This document shows positions 34,179-43,102 of a DNA stretch of 47,901 nucleotides, piece by piece. This DNA is from Candidatus Woesearchaeota archaeon (lineage in GTDB: Archaea > Nanobdellota > Nanobdellia > Woesearchaeales > GW2011-AR4). Location: contig JACPIE010000014.1 in NCBI GenBank assembly GCA_016188245.1, forward strand, positions 1 to 47,901, read 5' to 3'. Each line of letters starts with the position of its first letter. Position 1 is the first letter of the stretch. The position numbers and the translations under genes are program-made. Below the pieces are notes generated by a model that was not told the DNA's origin, did no database searches, and saw only the letters and a program-made list of their open reading frames with translations.

Positions 34179-35335
34179 TTCTTTGTTGCTTGCCTTGCCC
34201 ATTTTTCAATCCTGTCAAGCCCTCTTTCAATTTCATGGATTGAAGAGGCATAGCTCAATCTTGCATGATTGTCAAGGCCAAAAGCGATTCCCGGAACAAC
34301 TGCAACAAACGCTTCGTCAAGCAGCCTTGAAGCAAATTCTATTGAATTCATCCCAGTCCCGCTTATATCTGGAAAGGCATAAAAAGCGCCTTCAGGCTCA
34401 ACACAAGAGATTCCTTCAATTTCGTTCAGTCTTTTATGAATAAACCACCTTCTCTCGCCAAAAGCCTTGACCATCTGCTTAACAGAATCTTGCGGACCTG
34501 CCAATGCCTCCAAAGCAGCGTATTGGGCGATATTGGACGGATTTGATGTTGAATGGCCCTGCAGATTGTCAATTGCCTTGATAATTTCTGGAGGCGCGCC
34601 AGTATATCCGATGCGCCATCCTGTCATTGCATATGTCTTTGAAACTGAGTTGGATGTTATTGCCAGTTTCCTGATTTCCCCATTCAATGAAGCGATGCTC
34701 AGATGCCTATTCCCATAGATAAAATGCTCGTACACTTCATCGGATAAAACATAAAGATTATGCTCAACTGCCAAATCAGCTATTTTTCTGATTTCATCAG
34801 GCTCGACTATGGCCCCAGACGGGTTGCTTGGGGAATTCAATATAAGCATTTTTGTTTTTTCATTTATTTTTTTCTCCACCATGCCGGCAGTCAGCTTGAA
34901 TTTTTCATCTGTATTGCAAAAAACAGGCTTTGCCTCTGCAAGCTTAATCATCTCTGCATAGCTCACCCAGTAAGGGACTGGAAGAAGCACTTCATCCCCT
35001 TTCCCAAGAACGCACATTGCAATATTAAACAATGAATGTTTTCCGCCGCAGCTTATTATTACTTCAGAAATATCATAGTTAATGTTGTTTTCTCTTTTAA
35101 ATTTCTCTGCAACCGCTTTTTTTAGCTCCGGAATCCCGCCGACTGGAGTGTACCTTGTAAGGTTATTGTCAATTGCTTTTTTGGCAGCAAGCTTTATGTT
35201 CTCAGGAGTGTCAAAATCAGGCTCGCCTGCCCCAAAAATTACAACGTCCTTGCCCTCTTTCTTAAGCTGCTTGGCTTTTGCATCTATCGCAAGCGTAGCG
35301 CTTGGTGCAATGTGCCTAATCCTTAGTGATACCAT
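34175..35335 (-). CDS. Aspartate aminotransferase-type PLP aminotransferase (class I/II)
   Basis: This 386-residue protein starts at ATG 35335 (MVSLRIRHIAPSAT); the frame is open 8 codons more. It has GAGEPDFDTPENI, NSPSNPSG, SDEVYEHF and SVSKTYAMTGWRIGY, where the lysine binds PLP. All are hallmarks of the Asp/aromatic aminotransferase I-gamma subgroup. It probably interconverts aspartate and oxaloacetate, close to PEP carboxylase in the genome; the substrate could also be another amino acid. TATA-like TTTAATATA is centred about 36 bases before the ATG. Confidence 0.92.
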   Translation of the reverse strand: MVSLRIRHIAPSATLAIDAKAKQLKKEGKDVVIFGAGEPDFDTPENIKLAAKKAIDNNLTRYTPVGGIPELKKAVAEKFKRENNINYDISEVIISCGGKHSLFNIAMCVLGKGDEVLLPVPYWVSYAEMIKLAEAKPVFCNTDEKFKLTAGMVEKKINEKTKMLILNSPSNPSGAIVEPDEIRKIADLAVEHNLYVLSDEVYEHFIYGNRHLSIASLNGEIRKLAITSNSVSKTYAMTGWRIGYTGAPPEIIKAIDNLQGHSTSNPSNIAQYAALEALAGPQDSVKQMVKAFGERRWFIHKRLNEIEGISCVEPEGAFYAFPDISGTGMNSIEFASRLLDEAFVAVVPGIAFGLDNHARLSYASSIHEIERGLDRIEKWARQATKK

Positions 35336-35518
35336 CAAAACCGCCCAATAGTTTTTCAACAGAGCCTATATTAAAGCTTTTTGCAATGCAATGGCTTTGT
35401 ACAATAAGGTTTGAATGCCATATTATATGAACTTATTGCTTGATTAGTACAAATTTTTGCTGATTTCGTTTTGCAATCCGTCAGATTAAAATAATAGTTA
35501 GATAAAAAAGATGAAAAG

Positions 35519-37264
35519 ATGGGGCAAGAAATAAAAAAAGAAGTGGAATCTAGGCATATGATACTCCTTTCAAGCGTGTTTGGACCCTATGCCAAAGATG
35601 ATATTTATGGAAGTCGAAAAATTAATCCTATGGAACTATATCATAATCAGGTAACTAGAGTGCAAGGTCCGTTTTCTATTAGGATGTTCCATGCCACTTT
35701 TGGATTAAGATGTTTACAAGCGAATATTGATGCTCCATGCACAGTTCTTGACTTCCCATCTCAAGAAAGGTTTATTCAGGAGCTAAAAAATTACCAATAC
35801 ACATTAGTTGGCATAAGTTCAATTGTAGTAAATATCGGAAGAGTTAAGAGAATGTGCGAGCTTATCCGACAGCATTTGCCAACTGCCAAGATTGCAGTAG
35901 GCGGCCATATAACAAATATTCCAGATCTTTCAGAAAAAATTGATGCTGACTTTATTGTAAAAGGAGAGGGCATTCAGTGGTTTAGGGAATACTTAGGGCA
36001 AGATGTAAACAAGAAAATTTATCACCCATTAGTTTATTCTGCATTTGGGGGCCGAACTCTTGGGATGCCTTTTTCACATAAACCAGGTGAAACTGCAGCA
36101 ATACTTATTCCTTCACTGGGGTGCCCAATAGGGTGTAATTTTTGTTCTACCTCTGCCATGTTTGGTGGGAGGGGCAAATCAATTGTATTTTATGATACGG
36201 GCGAAGCCCTGTACAATGTGATATGCAAGATTGAAGAAAAATTAAATGTACAATCTTTTTTTGTATTGGATGAAAACTTCTTGCTTTATAAAACCCGAAC
36301 TTTAAATCTTCTTGACCTCATGGAAAAAAATAACAAAAGCTGGTCATTCATGGTATTTTCTTCAGCACAAGTACTCAGTTCTTACACCATAGACCAACTT
36401 GTTCGTCTTGGCGTATCATGGGTTTGGATGGGACTTGAAGGAAAAGAAAGCCAATATGCAAAATTGCACGGCATTGATACTAAACAACTGATAAAATCAA
36501 TGCAAAATCACGGAATTAGAGTATTGGGATCCAGCATCATTGGACTTGAAAACCATGACTCTAACAATATCCGGGAAGTTATTGATTGGGCAGTCAATCA
36601 TGATACAGATTTTCATCAGTTCATGCTTTACACTCCAATTCCGGGAACCAAACTGTATGAGGAACATAAGAATGATGGCTCATTGCTGCCTCTGAACGAA
36701 TGCGAATATGCAGATATTCATGGACAATATAAATTTAATTTTAAACATAAAAGAATTTTGGAAGGTAAAGAAACGGGCTACCTGCTGCGCGCATTTAAAG
36801 AAGACTTTGCAGTTAATGGCCCAAGCATTGCTCGTATGATTAATACGTTAATTCAAGGCTGGAAGATGTACAAAAATCATCCTGATAAAAGGATTCGTAA
36901 TCGATATATAAGAGAGTGCAGAAAGCTTAGTACAACATATGCAGCAGCTATATGGGCATTCAAAAAATGGTATAAAGATGATAAAATAATGCGAGACAAG
37001 ATGAACATTGTCCAAAAAAAGTTATACGAAGAATTCGGCTTAAAAACAAGAATAGCTGCCCCAATAATAGGCAGCATTATTCATTTTAGTTGCAAGCGGG
37101 AGCAGGCACAGCTAGATAAAGGCAAGACGCTTGAGCCGCAAACACTTTACGTAAAAAATAAATATGCGGCCGATATTGATAAAAATAGGCCGTATAAAGA
37201 TTTTACGGATTTCTCCATTGCCGGGTGGGTTACGTTTGAACCCGATGGAAGCGTCGAATATTAA
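35519..37264 (+). CDS. B12-binding-type radical SAM protein
   Basis: This is a 581-residue protein. The N-terminal B12-binding-like domain spans about 60-160 (VGGHITNIPD and VKGEG). The radical SAM motif is CPIGCNFC (C202, C206, C209), followed by GLENHDSNN and the helical C-terminal extension (400-581) found in this superfamily. It resembles the large class that includes hopanoid and lipid modifying enzymes. It stands alone outside the glycan locus, between long gaps and opposite in direction to the flanking genes. The substrate is unknown. Confidence 0.87.
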   Translation: MGQEIKKEVESRHMILLSSVFGPYAKDDIYGSRKINPMELYHNQVTRVQGPFSIRMFHATFGLRCLQANIDAPCTVLDFPSQERFIQELKNYQYTLVGISSIVVNIGRVKRMCELIRQHLPTAKIAVGGHITNIPDLSEKIDADFIVKGEGIQWFREYLGQDVNKKIYHPLVYSAFGGRTLGMPFSHKPGETAAILIPSLGCPIGCNFCSTSAMFGGRGKSIVFYDTGEALYNVICKIEEKLNVQSFFVLDENFLLYKTRTLNLLDLMEKNNKSWSFMVFSSAQVLSSYTIDQLVRLGVSWVWMGLEGKESQYAKLHGIDTKQLIKSMQNHGIRVLGSSIIGLENHDSNNIREVIDWAVNHDTDFHQFMLYTPIPGTKLYEEHKNDGSLLPLNECEYADIHGQYKFNFKHKRILEGKETGYLLRAFKEDFAVNGPSIARMINTLIQGWKMYKNHPDKRIRNRYIRECRKLSTTYAAAIWAFKKWYKDDKIMRDKMNIVQKKLYEEFGLKTRIAAPIIGSIIHFSCKREQAQLDKGKTLEPQTLYVKNKYAADIDKNRPYKDFTDFSIAGWVTFEPDGSVEY

Positions 37265-37599
37265 GTTTTCTTGCTCCCAATACATTGGTTTGGTGGATTT
37301 GGTTCTCCTTATTTAATAAGCTCACTTCTTGCCATTAGTGTATACCTTTATGACACATCGTGTTCCCATGATTGAAATGGCCACTCACAAACTCTGAATG
37401 TTTCAAAGGGGATAGCTATAGCAAAATATCCCTTCTTTTGAATTACCCGAGTTGTTTTACAAAAAATTACCACTACATATTTAATCGACTGAATTATGCA
37501 AAATAAAACCAAAGTGTATTGTACATCATCCACTACAAACAGAAAAATTGTGAAAATTTAAAATGATTTATCCACGATTCAATTCGTAGTGTTCAAAAA
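37265..37599. other. Intergenic region without recognised content
   Basis: This 335-base AT-rich stretch lies between the ends of two convergent genes. I see no RNA gene, strong hairpin or repeat. A 61-codon frame on the minus strand has no family features. Confidence 0.5.
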
Positions 37600-38124
37600 T
37601 CAAGGAAAAGTTAGGTAATTAATCGCTTCTCCCATCCCCTTAAATGCTTTCTTGGAAATCCTATAATCTGTTGTATCCACTATGAAAATTATATGTTCCC
37701 TTTCCAATGCCTCATTGTAGCAAACATCAAATATCTCTGCCTGCAGGTTTTCTATTATTTTACCCTTTGAATATCTTCTTTTTTTAAGACGCTTATTCAG
37801 CTCGTTTATTCCGCATTTCGCCACGATACACAGATCAACATATTTCCTTGGGAGATGATGGGAAAGGTGCGAATCAATTACAATGCCTTTGTATTTTTTG
37901 GAATTTCCGGTTTTAAATTGATTAATATATTTAATCAGAAATTTGTTCAGCTTACTGACATTTATGATTTTTGATTTTCTTTTTCTGTCATAGCTTTCAT
38001 GCAGCTTGTGCTTTTTAATCTGCTCATTTACATCCAAATAGTAAAAATTCAGCTTTTTTGCCAGCTTTTTTGCAATTGCTGTCTTGCCTGTGCCGGGAGT
38101 GCCAGAGACTATTACAGTTTTCAT
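37600..38124 (-). CDS. Adenylate kinase isoenzyme 6 / Fap7-like NTPase
   Basis: This is a 174-residue protein with P-loop SGTPGTGKTAIAKKLA (7-22), the IDSHLSHHLP block (about 83-92) and KIIENLQAEIFDVCYNEAL, both specific to AK6/Fap7. Eukaryotic Fap7 helps small-subunit rRNA processing, and archaeal homologues bind ribosomal protein uS11. No large insert domain is present. It shares a palindromic TATA box with the divergent YjbQ gene; the ATG is 26.5 bases from its centre. Confidence 0.92.
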   Translation of the reverse strand: MKTVIVSGTPGTGKTAIAKKLAKKLNFYYLDVNEQIKKHKLHESYDRKRKSKIINVSKLNKFLIKYINQFKTGNSKKYKGIVIDSHLSHHLPRKYVDLCIVAKCGINELNKRLKKRRYSKGKIIENLQAEIFDVCYNEALEREHIIFIVDTTDYRISKKAFKGMGEAINYLTFP

Positions 38125-38144
38125 GCTCAGAGCTTATCAGGAGT

Positions 38145-38156
38145 ATATTTAAATAT
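38145..38156. promoter_or_regulatory. Palindromic TATA box serving two divergent leaderless genes
   Basis: ATATTTAAATAT is a perfect 12-base palindrome. Its centre (between 38150 and 38151) is exactly 26.5 bases from the A of both start codons (38124 minus strand, 38177 plus strand), the right distance for leaderless transcription in both directions. Confidence 0.75.
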
Positions 38157-38176
38157 TCTTAAAAATAACGCAAAAT

Positions 38177-38587
38177 ATGCAGCACGAATTTACCATTTCA
38201 ACATCCAAAAAGCAGGAGCTGATAGATATAACCGGCAAAGTAGAGAATATCATAAAAAAATCAAATGTAAAAGAAGGGCTGTGCAGCGTGTTTGCCTGCC
38301 ATGCCACAGCAGCAATAATTATAAATGAGAACTATGATCCAAATATATGCCTGGATTTGCTGGATGCTTTGAACAAATTGATCCCGGCAGGAATCTGGCG
38401 CCATGACAAGATTGACGGAAATGCAGATGCCCATATAAAAGCTGCAATTTTAGGCCCGTCAGAAACTATCCCGGTAAAAAACGGAAGATTAGAATTGGGC
38501 CAGTGGCAGAGCATCATGATGGCTGAACTGGACGGCCCGAGAAATGACAGGAAAATAATTGTAACAATCTTAGGTGACCAAAATTAA
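38177..38587 (+). CDS. YjbQ/UPF0047-family protein
   Basis: This is a 136-residue protein with the family blocks CHATAAIIINEN, NADAHIKAAILGPSETIPV and LELGQWQSIMMAELDGP, including the conserved His and Gln residues around a metal or phosphate site. Members show weak thiamine-phosphate synthase activity; the true role is unsettled. It is leaderless from the shared palindromic TATA box. The aMBF1 gene starts 14 bases before its stop, so the two are coupled. Confidence 0.92.
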   Translation: MQHEFTISTSKKQELIDITGKVENIIKKSNVKEGLCSVFACHATAAIIINENYDPNICLDLLDALNKLIPAGIWRHDKIDGNADAHIKAAILGPSETIPVKNGRLELGQWQSIMMAELDGPRNDRKIIVTILGDQN

Positions 38588-39041
38588 CTGTGATTTGTGC
38601 GGCAGGATAGCTGAAGATTTGGCTAAGGCTGTCATTGAAGGCGTGACTCTTGATGTGTGCAAGGACTGCTCAAAATTTGGCAAGGTTGTCTCACAACCGA
38701 TAAGACCGGGGGCAAAAGAGCAGGCAAAGCGCTTCCAAAGCCTGCAAAAAGAAGAAAAATCAGAAACTCTTGTTGAGAATTTCACTGAATTGGTAAAAAA
38801 GAAAAGGGAGGCAATGAATTTAACACAAAAAGACTTTGCCGGGAAGATAAATGAAAAAGAAACAATGATCCACAAAATTGAGACTGGATCGTTCACGCCT
38901 CCGCTGCCGCTGGTAAAGAAGATTGAAAGGCTTCTTGGGATAAAACTGACTGAAGAGTATTCTGAAGCGCAGGAAACTGTCAGATCATCCAGGCGCGAGG
39001 GTTTTACGCTCGGAGATTTCATAAAAGTAAAAGGCAAGTGA
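38574..39041 (+). CDS. Archaeal multiprotein bridging factor 1 (aMBF1)
   Basis: This 155-residue protein has an N-terminal zinc ribbon (CDLCG and CKDC, about 6-35), a basic linker, and a C-terminal HTH of the Cro/MBF1 type (MNLTQKDFAGKINEKETMIHKIETG). This is the standard aMBF1 layout; it links transcription and ribosome functions. No ATG is available, so the start is GTG 38574 inside the YjbQ gene (14-base overlap). Confidence 0.93.
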   Translation: MTKINCDLCGRIAEDLAKAVIEGVTLDVCKDCSKFGKVVSQPIRPGAKEQAKRFQSLQKEEKSETLVENFTELVKKKREAMNLTQKDFAGKINEKETMIHKIETGSFTPPLPLVKKIERLLGIKLTEEYSEAQETVRSSRREGFTLGDFIKVKGK

Positions 39042-39079
39042 CTGGAAAAGGTTTATAAGCCATGGCTGCATTCTCAACA

Positions 39080-39154
39080 GTGCACGCGATGATTTCGTGA
39101 ACACCCTTAGAAGCGAAAGCTGATGATATGAGGTAGTAACTGCTGAGCGTGCGC
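39080..39154 (+). ncRNA. Box C/D-like small RNA with its own promoter
   Basis: TATA TTTATAAG (39052-39059) is centred 25-26 bases before G39080. From there an 8-bp terminal stem forms: GTGCACGC (39080-39087) with GCGTGCGC (39147-39154), one U-G pair. Inside it are a C-like box GATGATT, a C'-like box CTGATGA (39120-39126) and a D box CTGA (39143-39146) directly before the 3' stem. TTTCTT follows as a stop signal. The C box is imperfect and D' is unclear. It would guide 2'-O-methylation; the antisense element next to D is GGUAGUAACUG. Confidence 0.65.
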
Positions 39155-39168
39155 TTTCTTAGAATAAA

Positions 39169-40326
39169 TCAGCCAAACATTCCCGCATATTCCTTTCCTT
39201 CGAGCTTTTCCTCTTCCTTGACTTTGGCTATGGCTTTCAGGAAATCCTCTTTTGTCACAAAAGTACGGTCTTCCCTTATGGCAAAATAGCCTGCTTCTGT
39301 GCACATTGCCCTTATTTCTGCCCCTGAGAAATTTTCCATTTTATTAATCAGATTTTCCATGTTTATTTTTTTGTCAAAATTCATGTTTTTTGAATGTATC
39401 TTAAGTATATCGGCTCTTGCCTCTTTGTTCGGGATTGGTATGTAAAGCAGCCTGTCCAGCCTTCCTGGCCTTATAACAGCAGGGTCAAGTATGTCTTTCC
39501 GGTTTGTGGCGCCTATGACTTTTACGTTGTCCAATGGCTTAAACCCGTCAAGCTCTGCGAGCAGCTGCATGAATGTCCTGTTGACTTCCCTTTCCCCTGA
39601 TGTGCCGACTTCGATTCTTTTTGCAGCCAAGGCATCCAGCTCGTCAATAAAGACTATTGCAGGGGCTTTCTTTCTTGCAAACTCAAAAATCTCCTTTACA
39701 AGCTTTGCCCCTTCCCCGATGAATTTCTGCACAAGCTCTGATCCCACCACTTCTATAAAAGTGGAATTTGTTGAGGCTGCTACTGCCTTTGCCAGCAAAG
39801 TCTTGCCTGTGCCTGGCTCCCCGTAAAGCAGCAGCCCTTTTGGAGGCGTGATTCCTATTTTTTTGAACAGTTCCGGCTTTTTCAGAGGCAGCTCGACCAC
39901 TTCCCTTATCTCCTGTATCTGGGCAGCCAATCCGCCTATCTCTTCCCAGGATATCGTTGGCTTTTCAACTATCACAAATTTTTCAACATTAAAGCGCCTT
40001 GTGATTGGGGTCTTTCTTATGACTGTAAGATTTTTCTGCTCTACTAAAACTAAATCTCCCGACTTGAGCTTTTCGCAGTCGCCTGATATGTTGACAAGAA
40101 ACTGGTTGCCGTTCGGAATTTTTATGATTGCTGTGCTGCCGAACATCTCTTTTATTTCACATACCATCAAAGGAGACGCCTTGTACCTGTCTATTTCTTC
40201 CTTAAGCCGGTTTATTGTCTCCTTCAGAATCCTGTTTTCCTCCTCGTAAGGGTTTGCAGAAGTGGAATAGCTGTACATTATGCTGTCAATAATGTTCTTT
40301 GGCTTTGATTCTTTTATTGCCGGCAT
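39169..40326 (-). CDS. pan: Proteasome-activating nucleotidase (PAN)
   Basis: This 385-residue AAA+ ATPase has an N-terminal coiled coil (about 27-48), an OB domain, and the AAA module. The AAA module shows GEPGTGKT (Walker A, about 168), IVFIDELDALA (Walker B) and RPGRLDR (arginine fingers). This is the archaeal homologue of the 26S Rpt ring that unfolds proteins for the 20S proteasome. The C terminus ends GMFG, not the usual HbYX (for example LYR), though M-F-G could serve as a hydrophobic-aromatic-X variant. It is leaderless, with TATA TATAAAA at about 40352-40358, and convergent with the sRNA. Confidence 0.93.
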   Translation of the reverse strand: MPAIKESKPKNIIDSIMYSYSTSANPYEEENRILKETINRLKEEIDRYKASPLMVCEIKEMFGSTAIIKIPNGNQFLVNISGDCEKLKSGDLVLVEQKNLTVIRKTPITRRFNVEKFVIVEKPTISWEEIGGLAAQIQEIREVVELPLKKPELFKKIGITPPKGLLLYGEPGTGKTLLAKAVAASTNSTFIEVVGSELVQKFIGEGAKLVKEIFEFARKKAPAIVFIDELDALAAKRIEVGTSGEREVNRTFMQLLAELDGFKPLDNVKVIGATNRKDILDPAVIRPGRLDRLLYIPIPNKEARADILKIHSKNMNFDKKINMENLINKMENFSGAEIRAMCTEAGYFAIREDRTFVTKEDFLKAIAKVKEEEKLEGKEYAGMFG

Positions 40327-40368
40327 AATTAAAAAATGGTTAAGAATTAAGTATAAAAAGATTTGGTT

Positions 40369-41310
40369 TTATATAACTATGCCGTTTTTCATAATAAGCA
40401 TGCTGTCGGCATAAATGGTTGGCCATTTAATCACAACATCAACATGAAACGGAACATCAACCTTGCCTCCAAAATGCATGCTGTTTCCGAATGCAATATG
40501 GCAGGTCCTGCATGCCTTTTCGTCCTCAAGGACATTCCCAGTTATTTTTGCCTTATAGTTTGTTCCTATTCCCAACTCGGCAACATTTTTGTAAAAATTA
40601 TTTATTAATGATTTTTGGAATTTGCTTGCGGTTTTTCCCCCTGCAATATTCCCTATAAACCCATTTTTAATTTCGATTTTGATATTTTTATCAACCTTTC
40701 CAATGCCGCCAATGCTTGCATCAACTATGATCTTTCCGTTTGTCTTTCCTTCCAATGGGGCGATGAAAATCTCGCCTGCAGGCAGGTTACCAAATGCCCC
40801 TTTTTTTGTGTAGATGCCGTCGTCCCCTATCCATTTTCTCCCCTTTAAGTAAAATTGAATTTCGGTCCCGGCATTTGTGGTTATTTTAATCCTATTTTTA
40901 TGATTTAATTTTTTAATGAGATTTTTGTTGATGAGTTTTATTTTATTGAAATTGACGTTTAATGCCCTGTCCATCATATCGGCTGTAATGCCGGGCATGC
41001 TTGCAATCCTTGCGCCTTTATTGCTTGCATTTTCCCTTGCCTTTGTATGGCTCAGTGATTTTGTTGTTGCGAGCAAGACAACATCATGCTTTAGCATTTC
41101 ACCTGCAACATTTCTTGGAGGCTCTGCGCCATGCGCTTCCGGTATAGGCGCCAAAATTAATTTTGAGTTTTTTGATATTTTTAATGAGTTTTTAAGCAGT
41201 GATTTTCCAATATTTTTTAATTTTCTGTCAGAAACAACCATGCAGCTTTCATGAGGCTTTAGGTTCATGCACTGCTCCAGTATGATATTGGAAGATGCAT
41301 CTAAATTCAT
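40369..41310 (-). CDS. M29-like aminopeptidase (short form)
   Basis: This is a 313-residue protein related to the leucyl aminopeptidase / aminopeptidase T (M29) group. It shows GAFGNLPAGEIFIAPLEG, where the glutamate is a metal ligand, HIAFGNSMHFGGKVDVPFHVDVVI near the C terminus, and GDDGIYTKKG. It removes N-terminal residues from peptides. It is the last gene of a three-peptidase operon (M24, M29, M29), starting 5 bases after the stop of the longer M29-like gene. Confidence 0.85.
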   Translation of the reverse strand: MNLDASSNIILEQCMNLKPHESCMVVSDRKLKNIGKSLLKNSLKISKNSKLILAPIPEAHGAEPPRNVAGEMLKHDVVLLATTKSLSHTKARENASNKGARIASMPGITADMMDRALNVNFNKIKLINKNLIKKLNHKNRIKITTNAGTEIQFYLKGRKWIGDDGIYTKKGAFGNLPAGEIFIAPLEGKTNGKIIVDASIGGIGKVDKNIKIEIKNGFIGNIAGGKTASKFQKSLINNFYKNVAELGIGTNYKAKITGNVLEDEKACRTCHIAFGNSMHFGGKVDVPFHVDVVIKWPTIYADSMLIMKNGIVI

Positions 41311-41315
41311 TTTAG

Positions 41316-43088
41316 TCAGGCAGTAAATTCGCCATTTTTAAGAATCCAGTGCTTTTTTCCGCATTTATCAACTCCAAAAACATCAAGCTTCTGTCTTGGG
41401 GCATTAAAGACAATGTCCATGTGGTATTCTGTGCTCCTGTCAGGCTCAAAGCCTGAGCCGAGCGCAATGTGCATCATTCTTGCAATCTTCTCGTTCACAA
41501 TTAGGTATTCGCACAGCCTTGCTTTTGGGTTTGTATTGATGGCAAATTCACCGATTCTTTCAAAATTCTTCTTTTTCAGGTCAATTATTTCCTGAGGCAG
41601 GCTTTTATTTTTTTCTGCTTCCAAGAGCATTTTCATTGCGTCATTCTTTCTTTTGCTGATTTTTTTAATTATCTCTTTTGGGCCTGAAATTATTTTGTAG
41701 CTGTCGCCATGGCATTCAGTAATCAGCGGATTTTTCTCGTCAAGCGGATAGCTCTGGTCGACATGGACGACAACGTCACCGACAAAAATTCCCCTGATAT
41801 ATTCGGGAGTTGTGAATGCCTCCCCTCCTGGAATGTTTCCCATGCAGCCTGCCCTTATTCCGGTCATTTTCAGGTATTCCTTGTTCAGCTTTTCCCTGAC
41901 ATCGGTGTCGCTTCTCCTGACCCACCTTCTCGAGCCGTCTTTTTTCACAAGCCCCACTTCAAGTTTTGTTGTGAATTTCTCTTTTAGCTTTCCCTCGACA
42001 TAAATCACGTCGCATTTGTCCATTATGTCTTTTATCCTTTGGTTTCTTGCCCTTATATCGCTCCAGTCAACAAGGTTTGTCTCAATGAATATGTCAATAG
42101 GTATTGTCTCTGTAAAGGCGACTCTTGCAATTGGATCTCTTTCCTCATATTTTGTCTGCGGGTAAAAATCAAGCTTGTATATCATCTGGGCAGGGGTCTG
42201 CCACCTTGTTTTTTTGCTCAAAGAAGGGTAGCCGATTGATTCCCCGAACAAATGCCTGCCCGGGTATCCCTTGGCGCTTATGGAGAAAGACAAACCTATG
42301 GGCTTTATCCTGTCAAGCTTCAGCAGCCCTGACAATTTTTTGTATTTGATAAACGGCTCTTCGTCAATATCCTTTTCAAGCTCGCATCCGAGCAGCGTGG
42401 CTCTCAGCTCAGAAACCCTTTCGCTTTTTTCAAGCATTGATGCCCTGAAAGTGCAGGCGCTCATCAAGGGCTCTGCTTTGCCTGATGCAGACTGCGCCAT
42501 GGCCCAGATTATTGAATATGAATCGAGGTAATCTTCAAGAGGATGGCCAATCATCTCTTTGGTTGGTATGAGCGAAAAGCCGATGCCGACTCTTTCTCCT
42601 TTTTTCAGGGAATAAACATCTCTCCACAAGATTTCGGCAGTCTGGATTAATTCTTTCATCCTGTAATCTTTGAACCATTCTGCATGAAACGGCAGCTCAA
42701 AAGCGCCTGTGAATTTGCTTTCTTTGGCTTCCAGGATAAAATCCGGCTTTTTGAATAATTTCCTGAATTCGCCTTTTGCCTTCTTGTCTGCTTCATTTAT
42801 GAATTCAGCCAAGGCTTTTGTTTTTTCATTATTGATGCTGTTTTCATAGTCGGCAAATTCATCCCAGATGTCCTTCAGCGCTTCCAGCCCTTCTGATTTT
42901 TTGCCTGTTCCTGTGCAGCTTATATCATTCCCAAGCTCGTGCAAAGCCCTCGACAGGGGAGCTATCGAGTAGAAAGCATCCTTGTTGTTTATGCCAAAAA
43001 CAATGAAGAAGCTCTTGTTTTTGACGTTTTTAACCAGTTTTTTATAGTCTTCAACAGCAGAATTAAATGAGCTTTCGCTGTATTTCAT
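41316..43088 (-). CDS. M29-like aminopeptidase (long form)
   Basis: This is a 590-residue protein. The C-terminal part has NIPGGEAFTTPEYIRG (metal-binding Glu), HIALGSGFEPD and EYHMDIVFNAPRQKLDVFG, the M29 pattern also seen in the shorter neighbour. The N-terminal 250 residues are an extension I do not recognise as a separate domain. The gene sits 14 bases after the M24 gene and 5 bases before the other M29-like gene. The tandem pair probably diverged from a common ancestor. It cleaves peptides, perhaps those released by a proteasome. Confidence 0.82.
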   Translation of the reverse strand: MKYSESSFNSAVEDYKKLVKNVKNKSFFIVFGINNKDAFYSIAPLSRALHELGNDISCTGTGKKSEGLEALKDIWDEFADYENSINNEKTKALAEFINEADKKAKGEFRKLFKKPDFILEAKESKFTGAFELPFHAEWFKDYRMKELIQTAEILWRDVYSLKKGERVGIGFSLIPTKEMIGHPLEDYLDSYSIIWAMAQSASGKAEPLMSACTFRASMLEKSERVSELRATLLGCELEKDIDEEPFIKYKKLSGLLKLDRIKPIGLSFSISAKGYPGRHLFGESIGYPSLSKKTRWQTPAQMIYKLDFYPQTKYEERDPIARVAFTETIPIDIFIETNLVDWSDIRARNQRIKDIMDKCDVIYVEGKLKEKFTTKLEVGLVKKDGSRRWVRRSDTDVREKLNKEYLKMTGIRAGCMGNIPGGEAFTTPEYIRGIFVGDVVVHVDQSYPLDEKNPLITECHGDSYKIISGPKEIIKKISKRKNDAMKMLLEAEKNKSLPQEIIDLKKKNFERIGEFAINTNPKARLCEYLIVNEKIARMMHIALGSGFEPDRSTEYHMDIVFNAPRQKLDVFGVDKCGKKHWILKNGEFTA

Positions 43089-43102
43089 GAAAGCTGGCAG
43101 TT

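Noticed and set aside
37348..37533. 61-codon minus-strand frame in the 37.3-37.6 kb gap
   Set aside because: No start signal and no recognisable domain.
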